A stretch of 64,000 nucleotides of DNA, taken from positions 47,471,501 to 47,535,500 of the forward strand of contig NC_068558.1 of the NCBI RefSeq assembly GCF_022201045.2, in the 5' to 3' direction. Made by a program: the position numbers and the translations under genes. Shown here piece after piece: positions 1 to 11,994 of the stretch. The notes under the pieces are model-generated. The model ran no database searches. It was given only the letters and a program-made list of their open reading frames with translations, and was not told the origin of the DNA. The DNA comes from Citrus sinensis. Its lineage: Eukaryota; Streptophyta; Magnoliopsida; Sapindales; Rutaceae. Within the stretch, counting starts at the first letter, position 1; every line of letters begins with the position of its first letter.

Positions 1-245
1 AATTTTAAGTTACAACTGCTGTGGAAAAAAACTGTAAGTATTAAATAAAAGTTAGTAATATATAGTAAATATAAATTTTAAATAATAATTTTGATGAAAT
101 TATTAAAGACATAATAGATTTTCTATTATACAAGTGAAAAATCATATCAACATATCTTAAAAGCTACAGCAGCTAGTGTTTACCAAATACTTTAGTGCTG
201 TATTTTTTAAGTTACAGCTGTCCAACCTCAATTCCAAACGCACCC
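1..245. mobile_element. Right part of a Tourist/PIF-Harbinger-type MITE (cut by window edge)
   Basis: The right end reads AATTCCAAACGCACCC and is followed by TTA (246-248). This is the terminal inverted repeat style and 3-bp target site preferred by Tourist-like elements. The body is AT-rich with short palindromic pieces built on AGCTACAGC / GCTGTA. The left end lies outside the window, so the pairing of the ends cannot be checked here. Confidence 0.5.
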
Positions 246-1391
246 TTAATTACATGCACGTGTGTATTTGTCATTTTTCCGGAGGAATTAAGTACATTTA
301 TTGTATCATCATATCGTAATAAGCTAGAAACATTTGCTGTAGATCATCATCTAAATCAACTTTCGCCTTCCTCGTTTTACGCCAAAGCCGCCAACGTCTT
401 ATTCCACATTACATATAATTTTACGATTTTGATATTTATTCGATTCATTGGTCACTTGGTGCCACACCCGCAATCGAACAGTTCTATATTCTATATAATA
501 CGTAAAGAAATTAATTTCCACATAGTAATTAAAGGTTTGAGAGTGATCTCTCTCTCTCTCTTTTATTATTTCTCCGATAACTTTCTTCTGATATATAATA
601 ATAATTAAGGAAGATTCTTGCAGCGCTACATTTTGTCTATTTGAGTTTACTAAATAGATATCTATCTTAGGGCCCTCTTTAACTACTACTAATACGAGCA
701 AAATGTATATCATTAATTATAACAATAACGTGTTCAATGCGCTGTTTATTTCTCGTCCAATCCCGTCATAATTAAGTCTCTCGTCACTCATCAGCATCAG
801 AATGAGCTAATGCCCACTAAAACAGCGATCTTTGAAATATTCGAATTGGCCAGATGTCATAGCATTTGGTGTTTTCCTGTGAACTTTTATGGGAGTTTTA
901 TATAAAACAAGTGGCGCGATATATAGGGAAGCATCAACAAGAACAGCTATGTTTTGTTTATTGTATTTAATTTTTCAATATTTAAAAGCCCTTGCTGGAG
1001 ATATGAAATTTACTTTATTGGATTTATGTATCTATGCTCCGACTTAATCTTGCTTAAATCAAAGGTTAGTTTTAATATACAAGATATTCCATACTGTTTA
1101 AGGTTCCTTCTTTCAAAATGCTGATGATGAATTAATTTAGTAGAGCTTAACTCCTGAGAAGCTACCTAAACATATGACGTTTAGATTATAATGTAGAATA
1201 ATTAGTGCAATAACATAGTCGATTACGCAATAGATCTCCCTTTTTTTTTTGGTTAAAGCATAAAATAAGTTGAAACAGGGTGAATTTAGTGGCCTCCGAT
1301 GCTTTCATTACTTGCCAAAAGGATATAAACTTGTAAACCAAATATCTTTTCAAAAAAAACATAAAATATAACATGTTGAAAATAACAACAA

Positions 1392-1392
1392 C

Positions 1393-1430
<38 letters not shown>
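1392..1430. repeat. (AAT)n microsatellite
   Basis: About 13 uninterrupted AAT triplets, preceded by three AAC triplets and followed by an A-run. A simple-sequence repeat in non-coding DNA. Confidence 0.9.
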
Positions 1431-1435
<5 letters not shown>

Positions 1436-1750
1436 TAAGTAAATCAATAATACACTGCATGCGGACCTTTAAGTTTGTTCTCGGTCTCGTTCTTGGCCTC
1501 GTTGATGATAGTTGGATTCCTGGCATTGGCCATTTTGAGTAGGGACTCATTCTAAATTCCGAAAAATTGAAACCCTTTTGACCACTTTCGGAGCAACAGC
1601 ATCAACGGTCAGGGATTGCTCAAGGTACAACTTCGCAGCACAAGCGGTTGAATCAGTTCCCGGTCCAGCAATGCACTAGGTCGTCAGAAATGGGTCCCAA
1701 TAAATAGCTTTGTAATCACGCAACAAGAGAAGAGCCACAGCGTACTGCAC

Positions 1751-2136
1751 CACGTGCGTTGTCTGAATATAACATGACCCTTTTGCCCTTGCAACAGATC
1801 ACAGTGAAAGGCCGAAAATTGAAAAACATTTAACAGTCTGCGACTGTAAGTCAAGGCCACGTTTTCCGAACCACAGACAAAGAACCTTGGTGCGCGGGTA
1901 TCATGATTGAATTGTCACCATCATGTATATAGCCCCATCGAGTGAAACTGACACGTGTCAGTACATTTTGCAAAGGTTCATAAATCATACAAGATTTGGT
2001 TAGCTGTTAGCACCATCACCATGCCCTCTACATTCACGGCTAAGAGCGGTGTATTTTAGAGAGCACGGGTGCATGGGTCTCATGTGCACCCGCCTACTTG
2101 TGACCCGACAATAACGCGCCACACTACCACCACGTG
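1751..2136. promoter_or_regulatory. Three G-box (CACGTG) cores, one in a 16-bp perfect palindrome
   Basis: CACGTG occurs at 1751-1756, 1952-1957 and 2131-2136. The middle copy sits in a 16-bp perfect palindrome, ACTGACACGTGTCAGT (1947-1962). CACGTG with flanking ACGTGT/ACGTGC is the established binding core of plant bZIP and bHLH factors, including ABRE-type sites. No gene starts within 1.8 kb on either side in this window, so the target, if any, is unknown; the CYP78A gene begins about 1.9 kb downstream. That the sites work is inference. Confidence 0.35.
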
Positions 2137-2263
2137 TCCTACACCGCAACCTCAAACGTAATTGCACCCCCAAGTTATTTATCTAAAGAAACTACGAATC
2201 TCACGCGCGACCCCAACGAAGTGGGTCTAACTCCGGACTCTGAGAGTTTTAACATTTATTGAA

Positions 2264-2951
2264 TGGTGTATTTACCGACTGAAATTAAAATGACCATGAA
2301 TAGGAATGAATTAAAATAAAAATAAAAATTAGAATAAATTATTTACTCAAACTATATAAATTAGATTTAAAATGAGTTGAATTGTCATTAATATGTTAAT
2401 GTCTTGGAATCGGAATGAGAATGAGTTAAATATTAACAAATTACTAAAATATACTTAATAAACTATTATCATAATAATAATTTTATATTTTAATTATTGT
2501 GATTATTTATTAAAAAATTATTGTTGTTAATAATATATTAATTAATTGTAAAAAAATTTATCATTAACAACAACAACAACTAACATTAATATATTAACTA
2601 ATTAGAATAATTATATTAATTAATTATAATAATATACTTATCATCATCATCACCATTATTGATGATGATAATTCAAAATATATAAATTAATTAGAATAAT
2701 TATATTAATTGATTAATTATAATAATTTTTTAATTGTGGACAAAATGAGTATTTTTATTTTATGGAGGGACAAAATGATCAATATGAGAATAGAAGATTG
2801 ATTCATGTCATTTCCCTTGGAAACCAATCTCCTATTTTCTATTCCCAAATTTAAATGGGCTTCACAATTCCAATTCTTATTCAAGTCGGTATTTTACGAA
2901 ATAAATGTCATTAATGATTTCGATTTCCTAACTCAAGAGGTAAATGCACTA
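2264..2951. mobile_element. Tourist-like MITE, TGGTG(C/T)RTTTAC family
   Basis: The left end TGGTGTATTTACC and the inverted right end TAGTGCATTTACC match at 11 of 13 positions. The flanks are GAA on the left and TAA on the right, a degenerate 3-bp duplication. The subterminal text GAATGAGAATGAGTT near 2415 and the TTCCCAAAT-type right arm resemble the element at 44257-45314, so both belong to one family. No coding capacity; the core is an AT-rich (ATT/AAT)-type tract. Confidence 0.6.
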
Positions 2952-3249
2952 TAAAAATTTTGAATCATAATATGGATCGTTTTTTTTCTCTCTCTCTCTT
3001 TTTGATGGGAAAAACTAAACCCATATGACATGCTTTGTTCACTTATTTATTTGAACAACCTTAATTAAGTTGAAATGACGTCTAGAGAGAATGATGTTTT
3101 GTATGAGAAGATTATCCATATGCAACGAATCATCCAATAGGCACCAGGATTGAAAGGGACAATATGAAAATTAAAGTTTTTTTTGGAGAAAATAATTACA
3201 TCGTTTGGAATGACATTGTTTTCAAATATATTAATAGTTAAAAGAATAT

Positions 3250-3366
3250 TTTTAAACTAAAGTTGGTTGGTGTGAATAATTCGATACTTTCACTCCTTAA
3301 GAAAGGTCAGTAGTTCAAACCCCACTCAAGATCACTTCGTGATTCAGACAAAAAAAAAAAAAAAAT
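3250..3366 (+). mobile_element. SINE-like retroposon 3' part with poly-A tail
   Basis: A box-B-like motif AGTTCAAACC lies near 3311-3321. It is followed by a short hairpin (ATCACTTCGTGAT) and a run of A residues from about 3352. The tail hairpin is nearly the same as that of the SINE-like copy at 13924-14022 (CCACCTCGTGG). Pol III box B, hairpin and A-tail in this order is the layout of plant tRNA-derived SINEs. The 5' limit and the target duplication could not be fixed. Confidence 0.5.
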
Positions 3367-3870
3367 CTTAAGCAGTTTTCTTTTTTATTCTTCATTTAAT
3401 AGCCACATATAATAAATGGATTTGATATAAAATCTTATGTTCACACAATGTCAACTCATATTTCATGAACATACGATGTGAACATGATTAATCGATTATG
3501 ATTATACATACATACATATACAGCTCTACCAGCATCCATGATTAGCCCATGGGATTTAAGTTGGTCAGCTAACGAAATTATAAAATGTAAGAGAGAATTA
3601 GTAGTAAACTGGGAAATATACGGCGGCGTGCACTTCTGGCAGAACAAAGCGTCAGCACGTAAGCAAACGATCCGAGGCGACTGGAGCGTGACAAGCACGC
3701 TCCTCAAAGTCAAATAGTAAATTTAACCTTTCTACGTATCATCAAGCCTTGGTTGCGGCGCTCCTCAAAGATTTTCCTACTAAATTCATACATATTATTA
3801 TATACAATTATAAATTTTCGGTTATACGGTCCTACAGCTACTGCCTCAGTATGGCGGTTATTTTCCCCGC

Positions 3871-3878
3871 TATATATA
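3871..3878 (+). promoter_or_regulatory. TATA box of the CYP78A gene
   Basis: TATATATA, 174 bp before the ATG at 4045. This predicts a transcription start near 3900 and a leader of about 140 nt. The leader ends with a pyrimidine tract and TTTCAG (to 4020), which could be the acceptor of a small leader intron, but I see no strong donor. Confidence 0.5.
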
Positions 3879-4044
3879 CCACCCAGCCTCCATCATTTTA
3901 GCCCACAAAAAATAGAAAAGAAGAGCAGGCCATTTTCTCTCCTTCTAAAAGTTGTGTGTGTGTACCATTACTACTAGTAGTACTCTCTTCATATATATAA
4001 TATATTCCAATTTCTTTCAGCAAACTAAATTCTCTCATCCAACC

Positions 4045-5885
4045 ATGAGAAGTGACATGGAAAGCCTCTGGGTGTTTGCTCTTGCTTCCAAATGCAGAGC
4101 CTTCACACAAGAAAACGTTGCATGGTCACTCTTGATCATGATCTTAGCTTGGCTAGCCATGTCTCTTGTCTACTGGGCTCACCCCGGGGGTCCAGCTTGG
4201 GGCAAGTATAAGTTCAAAAGAGGCTCATCTTCTTTTGTTAAAGCCAAACCAATTCCTGGTCCTAGAGGGTTGCCAGTAATTGGTAACATGAACCTCATGA
4301 TGTCACTGTCGCACCGCAAGATTGCAGCCGCTGCTGAATCATGCAAGGCTAAGCGGCTCATGGCCTTTAGCCTGGGTGATACCCGCGTTATAGTGACGTC
4401 CAATCCAGATGTCGCTAAAGAAATACTTAACAGCTCGGTCTTTGCCGATCGTCCTGTTAAGGAGTCTGCTTACAGTTTGATGTTTAACAGAGCAATTGGG
4501 TTTGCTCCTTATGGCGTCTACTGGCGAACCCTAAGGAGAATCGCGGCCACTCACCTTTTTTGCCCGAAGCAAATCAAAGGAGCAGAGGCACAAAGACTAG
4601 CCATCGCATCCCAGATGGTGGCCACGTTTGCCGGCTATAAACAAGGTTTTTGCGTACGTGAAGCACTTAAACGAGCTTCACTGAACAATATGATGTGCTC
4701 TGTTTTCGGAAGAGAATATAAATTAGATTCGTTGAATGACGAAGTAAAAGAACTGAGAGCACTAGTTGATGAAGGTTACGAGATATTAGGGATTCTAAAT
4801 TGGACCGACCACCTTCCGTGGCTGGCTGATTTCGACCCTCAAAAAATCCGGTTTAGGTGCTCTAAACTCGCACCAAAAGTGAACCGGTTTGTTGGTCGAA
4901 TTGTTGCCCAACACAAAGTTCAAAGTAATAACCAAAAGAATCTAGATTTTGTCGACGTACTGCTCTCTCTTCAAGGTTCAGATAAGCTATCAGACTCCGA
5001 TATGATCGCCGTTCTTTGGGTAAGCAAGCAAACAAAATGCTATCCAACACGTTTGTCTTGTATATTTATTATAAACTAAAAAAACAAGTAAAATACATAT
5101 TCTAATCATATTTTATTTTATAGTATATTAGTGTATGTATATTTTTAATTTATTTCCTACTTTAATACCTTATGAGATAAAAGTTCATTGCTTTTTTAAG
5201 TAGTATATTGTCCTGAAAAAATAGGCCTTCGCCTTTGGTGCAGGAAATGATATTTAGGGGAACTGATACAGTGGCGGTTTTGATCGAGTGGATACTAGCG
5301 AGGCTGGTGCTGCACTGTGATGTCCAGTCAAGGGTGCATGATGAACTTGACAAGGTCGTAGGCAGATCACGTGCGGTTGCTGAGTCTGACCTTGGGGAAT
5401 TGATCTATCTGGCGGCTGTGATTAAAGAAGTGCTGAGGTTACATCCACCTGGCCCACTCCTTTCGTGGGCCCGTCTAGCCATCACTGATACAACTATCGA
5501 TGGGTATCACGTGCCTCGAGGGACAACTGCAATGGTGAACATGTGGGCCATATCCCGGGACCCAGACGTGTGGAAGAACCCCCTTGAATTTATACCCGAG
5601 AGATTTTTACCCAAAGAGGGTGGGGTGGAATTCTCGGTTCTCGGATCGGATCTCACACTGGCGCCATTCGGGTCAGGCAGACGGGTCTGTCCCGGAAAGA
5701 ACTTGGGCTTGACCACGGTCAGCTTCTGGGTGGCATCGCTGCTGCACGAGTATGCATGGCTACCGTCGGCTCAGAATACCGTTGACCTATCAGAAGTATT
5801 AAGGCTGTCTTGTGAAATGGCCAGTCCATTAACAGTTACGGTTCGCCCCAGGCGTAGGTTAAGATTGAGCACTAATGTAGTTTGA
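4045..5885 (+). CDS. CYP78A: Cytochrome P450, CYP78A family (CYP78A6/A9-like)
   Basis: Two exons, 4045-5019 and 5244-5885, with a 224-bp phase-0 intron (GTAAGC...GTGCAG), give 538 aa. An N-terminal membrane anchor lies at about residues 25-45, followed by the proline-rich hinge (PIPGPRG). The I-helix FRGTDT is at 329-334, just after the intron. The ExxR motif is EVLR at 387-390, PERF is at 443-446, and the haem loop [11 protein letters not shown] has its cysteine ligand at 474. The intron position and the text DSDMIAVLW / [12 protein letters not shown] are hallmarks of CYP78A. In Arabidopsis this family (KLUH and its A6/A9 relatives) drives organ and seed growth by a non-cell-autonomous signal of unknown chemistry, acting at the ER. 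The N-terminus ([13 protein letters not shown]) is closest to the A6/A9 branch rather than A5. The start at 4045 aligns with that branch; 4057 is a possible alternative. All P450 motifs are intact, so the gene should be functional. Confidence 0.93.
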
Positions 5886-8800
5886 CGTGCTACTGTTGGC
5901 AAATCTAAAATATGAAATCTATATATATATATTCTAGCTGTGATTGGCATGTCTCGCAGTTGGGGATCAAGTCTTTAATTTGACGGTTAATTAAGAATGA
6001 AGGGTATTTCTTTGAATTTTGTAAATACCAATCAAAGAAATACAATTTTCTTTCAAATGTTTTTTTTTTAAAAAAAAAAATTAAATTAAATGTCTGCATT
6101 TGTTTTCGATTAATAAACATATTGAATAATGAAACTTTCTAATATAGACATGGAGCCAAACTTTGTTCACTTTAAACAACATCTATACAATTTTGTTTGA
6201 TTCCAACTTCTCCTCAGTAATATAACTTTTAATACTATTCAATCTAGACTAGACAATAATAACATATTATCTTGTACTTAGTTATATCTTATACGCATTC
6301 ACGACTGATCTCTAATCTGTATAATCTAAAAATAATAATAATTGCTAATATTTTAGTTATGTGAAAATGGGACGTTCTTCTTCCAATTCTCTCTCTCTCT
6401 TTTTCCCTTTTAGATAATAAAAATGGAATACTTATTTAAATTAAAGAAAACGTATGCAATCTGTTTCAACCCAATTTTTCAGTCAGTCCAAACAAGAGAG
6501 TACCCAAGACATTAAGGATTTATTTGAGTGGTACAGGTCAAACAAGCCACTGATCAGTCTAGGACAATGGTGATTACACGCTTTGGAGAATCGAAGGGAC
6601 TTTGCGAGGTTTAAAAAGCCCTATGGAGCTCTGAGAACGCTCAAGACAGTTTTAGCTAATTGCGTACAATGGTCTGTGTGATAATCCGAACGATCCTCAG
6701 GGAGCTCGGAAGAGCTCAAGAGAAGCTTATGCCGGGAGTCTCAAATGTGATCGTGGGGGAGCTCATAGGAAGCTTATCTAGAGATCTTGTGAATGCTCTT
6801 GGGAAATGGGAATCCAAGAATCCTAATAGAACTCTATCCCCGTTACAGATAAAGATAAATGAACACAAAATCTGACAACGTACACAAGATCGACTTGGTT
6901 CAGTCTTTGGCCTACAACCACGGAGCAACTCATCAAACTATCATTATGTAAAATAAGGTGTTACGAGAGGTTGTTTTACGAAATCAATAATAACTAATGT
7001 AAAAACAATTTCTTTACTCTTCATTCTTTTATTCCTTAGAGGAAGCTTTGCATTTGTTCCTGGAGACATCTTCAAGGACGGTCCTGATTACTGGAAGATA
7101 GTAGGAAGGCTTATGGAGACGATAGCTCACTGTTGAGGTAATAAAACAGCAGTTTTCTCTTACAGAGATGAGGACCTTAGCAGGGAGTAGAGAAGATGGA
7201 CCCTTGAAAGAAGATATATGGTGGGGACTAAAGAGGAAGACATGGATGGACAAGGTCTTAAGAGCTCTCAAAAATCGAGAAGACGAAGAGTTTGGATAGA
7301 TTTCAGCTGATGGAAGATAAAATGGAAGGCTTGAAGAAGAAGGCAGATAGAGAAGAAGGGAACGTTTGATCTAGGGTTCATCGTATAATAGAAACTTGAT
7401 AAATTAATAGTCTTATCACCATGAAAATTTTATTGTCTTAGGGAATACTAGTATAATAAACTAATAATTTATAATCATTAAATTATAAAGATAATATCAC
7501 ACTCATAAATTGAAATTTTTATGAAGTCCAGAGGTGGTATAAATAGAGTAATAATTCTCTCAAGCCATGCGATACATTCTAAATTTGAGTGATGATCAAA
7601 TTATTAAAAGTGTAGTGGGAAATGATGATAAAGAGGAAGAAGTTGAAAATACATTTCTACTATAGAAGTGATTGTAATATTGAATAATTTCTTGTTTCAA
7701 AGCAATAATTGTGCCGGAACTTCTTTCAACATTACAAAAAGTTAAAGATGAGATTCAAGTTAAAATTAACTTTAAGAAGAAGCAACTAACATTGGAAACT
7801 TATTTTATAAAAGATTTAGAGACGTATCATATGTATTTAGTTTCAAATTGATAAATTATTAGTTTTTGTATTAATTCGGTCCCATAGAAAAATGAGATTT
7901 TTTTCTTATAAATTTAACACATTAGCCTGAGTTGGCACCGATATAAACTATTATTTAATAAAAAATTATAAATTTATCAAGTATTAGTTAAACGAGATTC
8001 TACCGTATAAATATTACATAGAGAGACCCTAGAGGGCATACTAGTCAATTTTGCCATATGACTTGCATTGATTGGACACTTCACTGTTAGGTAAAGTGGG
8101 TTTTTGATTCACTGTCCTCTATTGCATTTTCATTGACTTACCTAAATTTAAGAATGTGAATATCATTAAGATCCCTTGTAACCGGGTGAGTAATGGATTA
8201 AATCACCGCGTTAGGAATCAAATGTCATTGCCCTTCCTAGACAGGTACTTGAACGGGACAGAATTTGTAGGTACACAAGACCTTCATGACGGTAGCACCA
8301 CTCTTGATACTTATGGTCCGCCGCGTTTACAAGTTAATCATCGACTTCTCATGGCAATTGGTTGACGTCTTTGCTGATCAGACGGACCAGTAGACCGCAG
8401 GGAGGTTGCCAACGACTTCATCAAAGATTCTTAGGCTTCCGGTGGGTCCGCTCTTTGTCGGTGTAGTTGTCCGTGTGGTAGGTAAAGATTGCTCCGAAAT
8501 CTAAGAGGATGTAGGTTTCGCCTCGATTATTCCAATTGATCCTTGCCCATGGGTATCCTTGGCATTTTATTTTTTTTTTAAAAAAAGGGTACATATTCTA
8601 AATTTTTATATTAAAAAATTATTTTTAATATTTTTTAACGAAAAATGAGGTCAAAAAATTTAAAATTGTAAATCCTTTCTTTCACATACAATACGTTTCT
8701 CAATTTGTTTAATTAAATTTATCAACCAACACAATCCAATGAGTGTTTATACGTGGGCTGGAAAGCTATCGCAATCATACCTTGACTTTGCAATTATTTA

Positions 8801-8975
8801 ACCATTTTATTAATTTATAATTTGGTTTCTTCTATTAACATTTTAGAATATGTCATCACAACCATTTATTTTTTTTATTTTCAGTTTGTCTTTTTTCTCA
8901 CATCTTTATTTTGGTCGCGACAATGCCACTTCACTGCTCCTGTTTCGCATGCTCGCTGGCACACATGCACGCAGC
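5886..8975. other. Gene-free spacer with possible relic repeats
   Basis: The 3' flank of the P450 gene is followed by AT-rich DNA. 6480-7380 and 8020-8560 are richer in G+C than the rest but have no long frame. I could not match the short frames at 6660-6875 and 8156-8365 to any protein family. A possible LTR fragment near 6860-6955 is listed separately. Confidence 0.5.
6860..6955. repeat. Possible copia LTR relic
   Basis: The text ACACAAGATCGACTTGGTTC followed by GGCCTACAACCACGGAGCAA resembles the conserved segment (cap region, 'tggttcg...cctacgtccacgg') found in many plant copia LTRs. No partner LTR, PBS or target duplication was seen. The assignment rests on recognition of this short motif only. 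Confidence 0.25.
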
Positions 8976-9365
8976 TAGGGATGGCAAAACTCCGGGTCGG
9001 GTCTGGGTATTGCAATGACCGGATCCTACCCGAATGCAACCGGTCCGGGTCTGGGTCCGGACCGGGTTTTAATCTGGGTACCCGAATTTTATATTTTTTG
9101 GTAATTTTATAAAATTTAAATTTATTTCAATAAAATTTGACATGAAAATATAAACTTTAAGTGTTTAAAACTTTATATATATATATATATATAATAAATG
9201 AGTTAAATAAATATAAATATTTAAAATAATATATATTTTATAATATTTTTTTAATAAAATTCGGGTTCTGGATTTATCAAGTGATACCCAAGACCGACCC
9301 GGCTCATACCCAGCCCATAACGCTCGAGTACGGTCCGAACCGGACAAATATTTTTACCACCTCTG
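8976..9365. mobile_element. Non-autonomous hAT element (TAGGGATGG family), copy 1
   Basis: The termini are TAGGGATGGCAAAA and, inverted, CAGAGGTGGTAAAA. They are flanked by an 8-bp duplication, CACGCAGC (8968-8975) and CATGCAAC (9366-9373), matching at 6 of 8 positions. 8-bp duplications are typical of hAT transposons. The inner ends carry repeated CCGGGT/GGGTC hexamers around a pure AT core. No transposase is encoded. Three more copies with the same termini lie at 17501, 36061 and 49306. Confidence 0.75.
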
Positions 9366-9373
9366 CATGCAAC

Positions 9374-11963
9374 CATCACTCGCAAGTGCCCGCACGCACG
9401 CACCTAATATTGTTTTAAAGGTTTTTTTAAGGGGCTCTTGACGTATGATAAGACATATTAATTTAAACCCCCCCACCCATTATTTTTCTGAAATTTTCTT
9501 TCCTCTACCAAGGCATATGTACGGCAGTTGATTTTTTCCCCCCTTTTTTTGTTTCTTTCTGTATTGTGATTCTTTTGAAAATTTGCCCAAGTCTTGGAAT
9601 ACTTGATTGGTATTCTTGTCAAATGTCGATTGATGAAAAATATTATAAGTATGAGCTTAATTAATCTTTGTGGTCTATCTCTTGATGACGAAATCTGAAA
9701 TCTCTTTAGCTGACTTATTCGGATTGGTATACTGACACAACAGCATAGACCATAGAAAAAAGGAGGGAAAATGGGGAAAAAAAAGGACAACAGTAATAAA
9801 ACTATGACAACAGAAGATTGAAATTTCATCAGCTGATTATTATTATTATTTTTGGGTAAAATAACATCAATTAATCTAAATGCATTTATATTTTGATACA
9901 TCAGACTATGATCCATGCATTTATAGGTTAGTCTTGAATTCGTTGGTACTTGAAAATAATTACTGAAGATTATTATTCGGGCTAAAGCTGCTCGTCATTA
10001 AAATTTTGAAGAGTGTTTTGCTGTTAATTGTCTTCTTTAATTCAAATAAATTCTTAATAAATCAGTGAATAACGTAAAGTATTAAAATTGTTGTGAATGG
10101 AAATTGACATACTGATATATCGGCATTAGACTTTATTACTTAATGTTTATATCAATCGTCATTATGATCAATTGATGATAAATTTAAGTAGAAGACTTTC
10201 GCTTCATCGTATCTTTATCATAATAAATCGTGTCATGATCATAAACTTGACTTTGGTAATATCTTTATCATAACATGTGTATATCATCGTACGCCTTGAT
10301 GTGTATGTGTTGTGTGTTGTTGATATACTAATTAACCCCTTAAATTGTCAACTGTGAAGATTTACCATGAAACTGAAAACGAGAGATTTGATATGTATCG
10401 GTGTATAATGTGTTAGAATATTCTACAACTCGAACTCACCATTTAACTTATCCGTACTCACCATCAGCAAAATTTAAATTGTGATGTGCTCAGCTTTCGC
10501 ATCGTGGCATGCAAGTAGGCAAATAGCAGATCGCTAGCTATAATTACGATAGGAATCAATTGAAGTTCACTAGGTGCTTTTGGCTTGAATGATCACAGCT
10601 CAATAAAGATATACGTCCTATGAACAACTTGAGAGAGCCGTCAAGATTGAAATTTTAGCTTGTTAAACGCTGCACGTTTGTTAAGTAAAGCCGCAAAGGG
10701 TCCCAGCCGTAGATTGGCTTTGATTGGAATCCAAAATATTAAATATTATGTTCCAACTTTTATGGAAACAACATCAAGATTGAAGTCGACGTATTTAATT
10801 AATCCCGATAGATGACACCCAAAAATTGTTCATGATGTTTCTTTATTTATAGTTTTGGTAATAATGTCTGATTTAATTATTATTTCACATCGTGAGGTGG
10901 GTAGCCCACGTATTTATTTAATCTTTACTAAATTGTAATTATGAAGTATACTATGAGTATAATTTTTTACCACTGTAAAATAATTGATTTCCACCTCACC
11001 CCTTCGTAAGTCAGCTCAAGACAGAAAAATCGTGTTAAATCAAATTGTAGAATATCTGCAATATTTTGGTTATATATATCAGCAAGATTTATAATGAGGT
11101 TTGAATTTGTAAAGCCTGAGGTATGTATGTATAATTCTTGCAATCAATCATATAGAGCTGAAGTTCGGCACTTCAACGCGGACAAGTGTATTAAATGACA
11201 AAATTCACATGTCAATCCGATGTAAAGAAACACATAAAAATTGTTGATAATAATAAGGCTATTACATCACTAGGTAAAAGGCATTAGGTTTTGCAATGCG
11301 TCACTGCTAAGGGGTTGATTTTACTTCTGTTAATAAAATATAACCGGTCCCTTTTCGTCTTTTTGGTTTCTTCTGAATATAGATTCAATTAATTTCTATT
11401 CTCATTAGAAAATATGTATTGCGCTCATTTTAATATGGGCATTACATCATCCTACTCATATACTGACCGAAAACTAAAGATGTCCGTAGAAAACAAAGGT
11501 GATGTAATCAAAACTATTTACTTCAGTTATATACGATCAGTTCGATAACAATGAACCATCTCCGTAATGTTCAACAGATCTGATTTTTTAGCACAATTCA
11601 TCTTTTTCTGATCGTCCACAGTGTAAATTATAGGCATGACTCACATGATCGTTCGTACACGCCAGAAAGATAAGCAATTAATTTTGCATTGTATTATAAA
11701 TCTAAGCCTTGGATCCCACCAATGATATTGTTTGAAAGTGTTTCAATTTGAGAATCATTTACTCGAACCCTAGAGGACACCGACAACAAAATCTTACGTG
11801 TACTACGCCCAATTAGTTGTTGTCGGCTCATGCAATCAAGACGATCGTGAGAAACATATGGAGCCAGTGACAGCGATCTATTAGTCAATGCAAGCGTTTC
11901 TCTTAAATGGAATTGATAAAGACTGCCCACCAATTCATTAAGATAAACATGCACCAATGGGGA

Positions 11964-11994
<31 letters not shown>

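Larger units (their letters stand above)
246..2263. other. Gene-free spacer
   Basis: No convincing coding frame. 246-1390 is AT-rich low-complexity DNA. 1550-2240 is clearly less AT-rich than its surroundings and carries three CACGTG cores (listed separately), but has no open frame longer than chance. It could be a distal regulatory block or the eroded remains of an element. Confidence 0.6.

Noticed and set aside
195..608. 137-codon plus-strand frame near the window start
   Set aside because: Translates an AT-rich region with a (CT)n tract and a MITE end; composition is not protein-like and no family resemblance.
9458..9916. 152-codon minus-strand frame
   Set aside because: Rich in Asn and Ile from TTATTATTA and T-runs; no motif, no start context, no splice partners.
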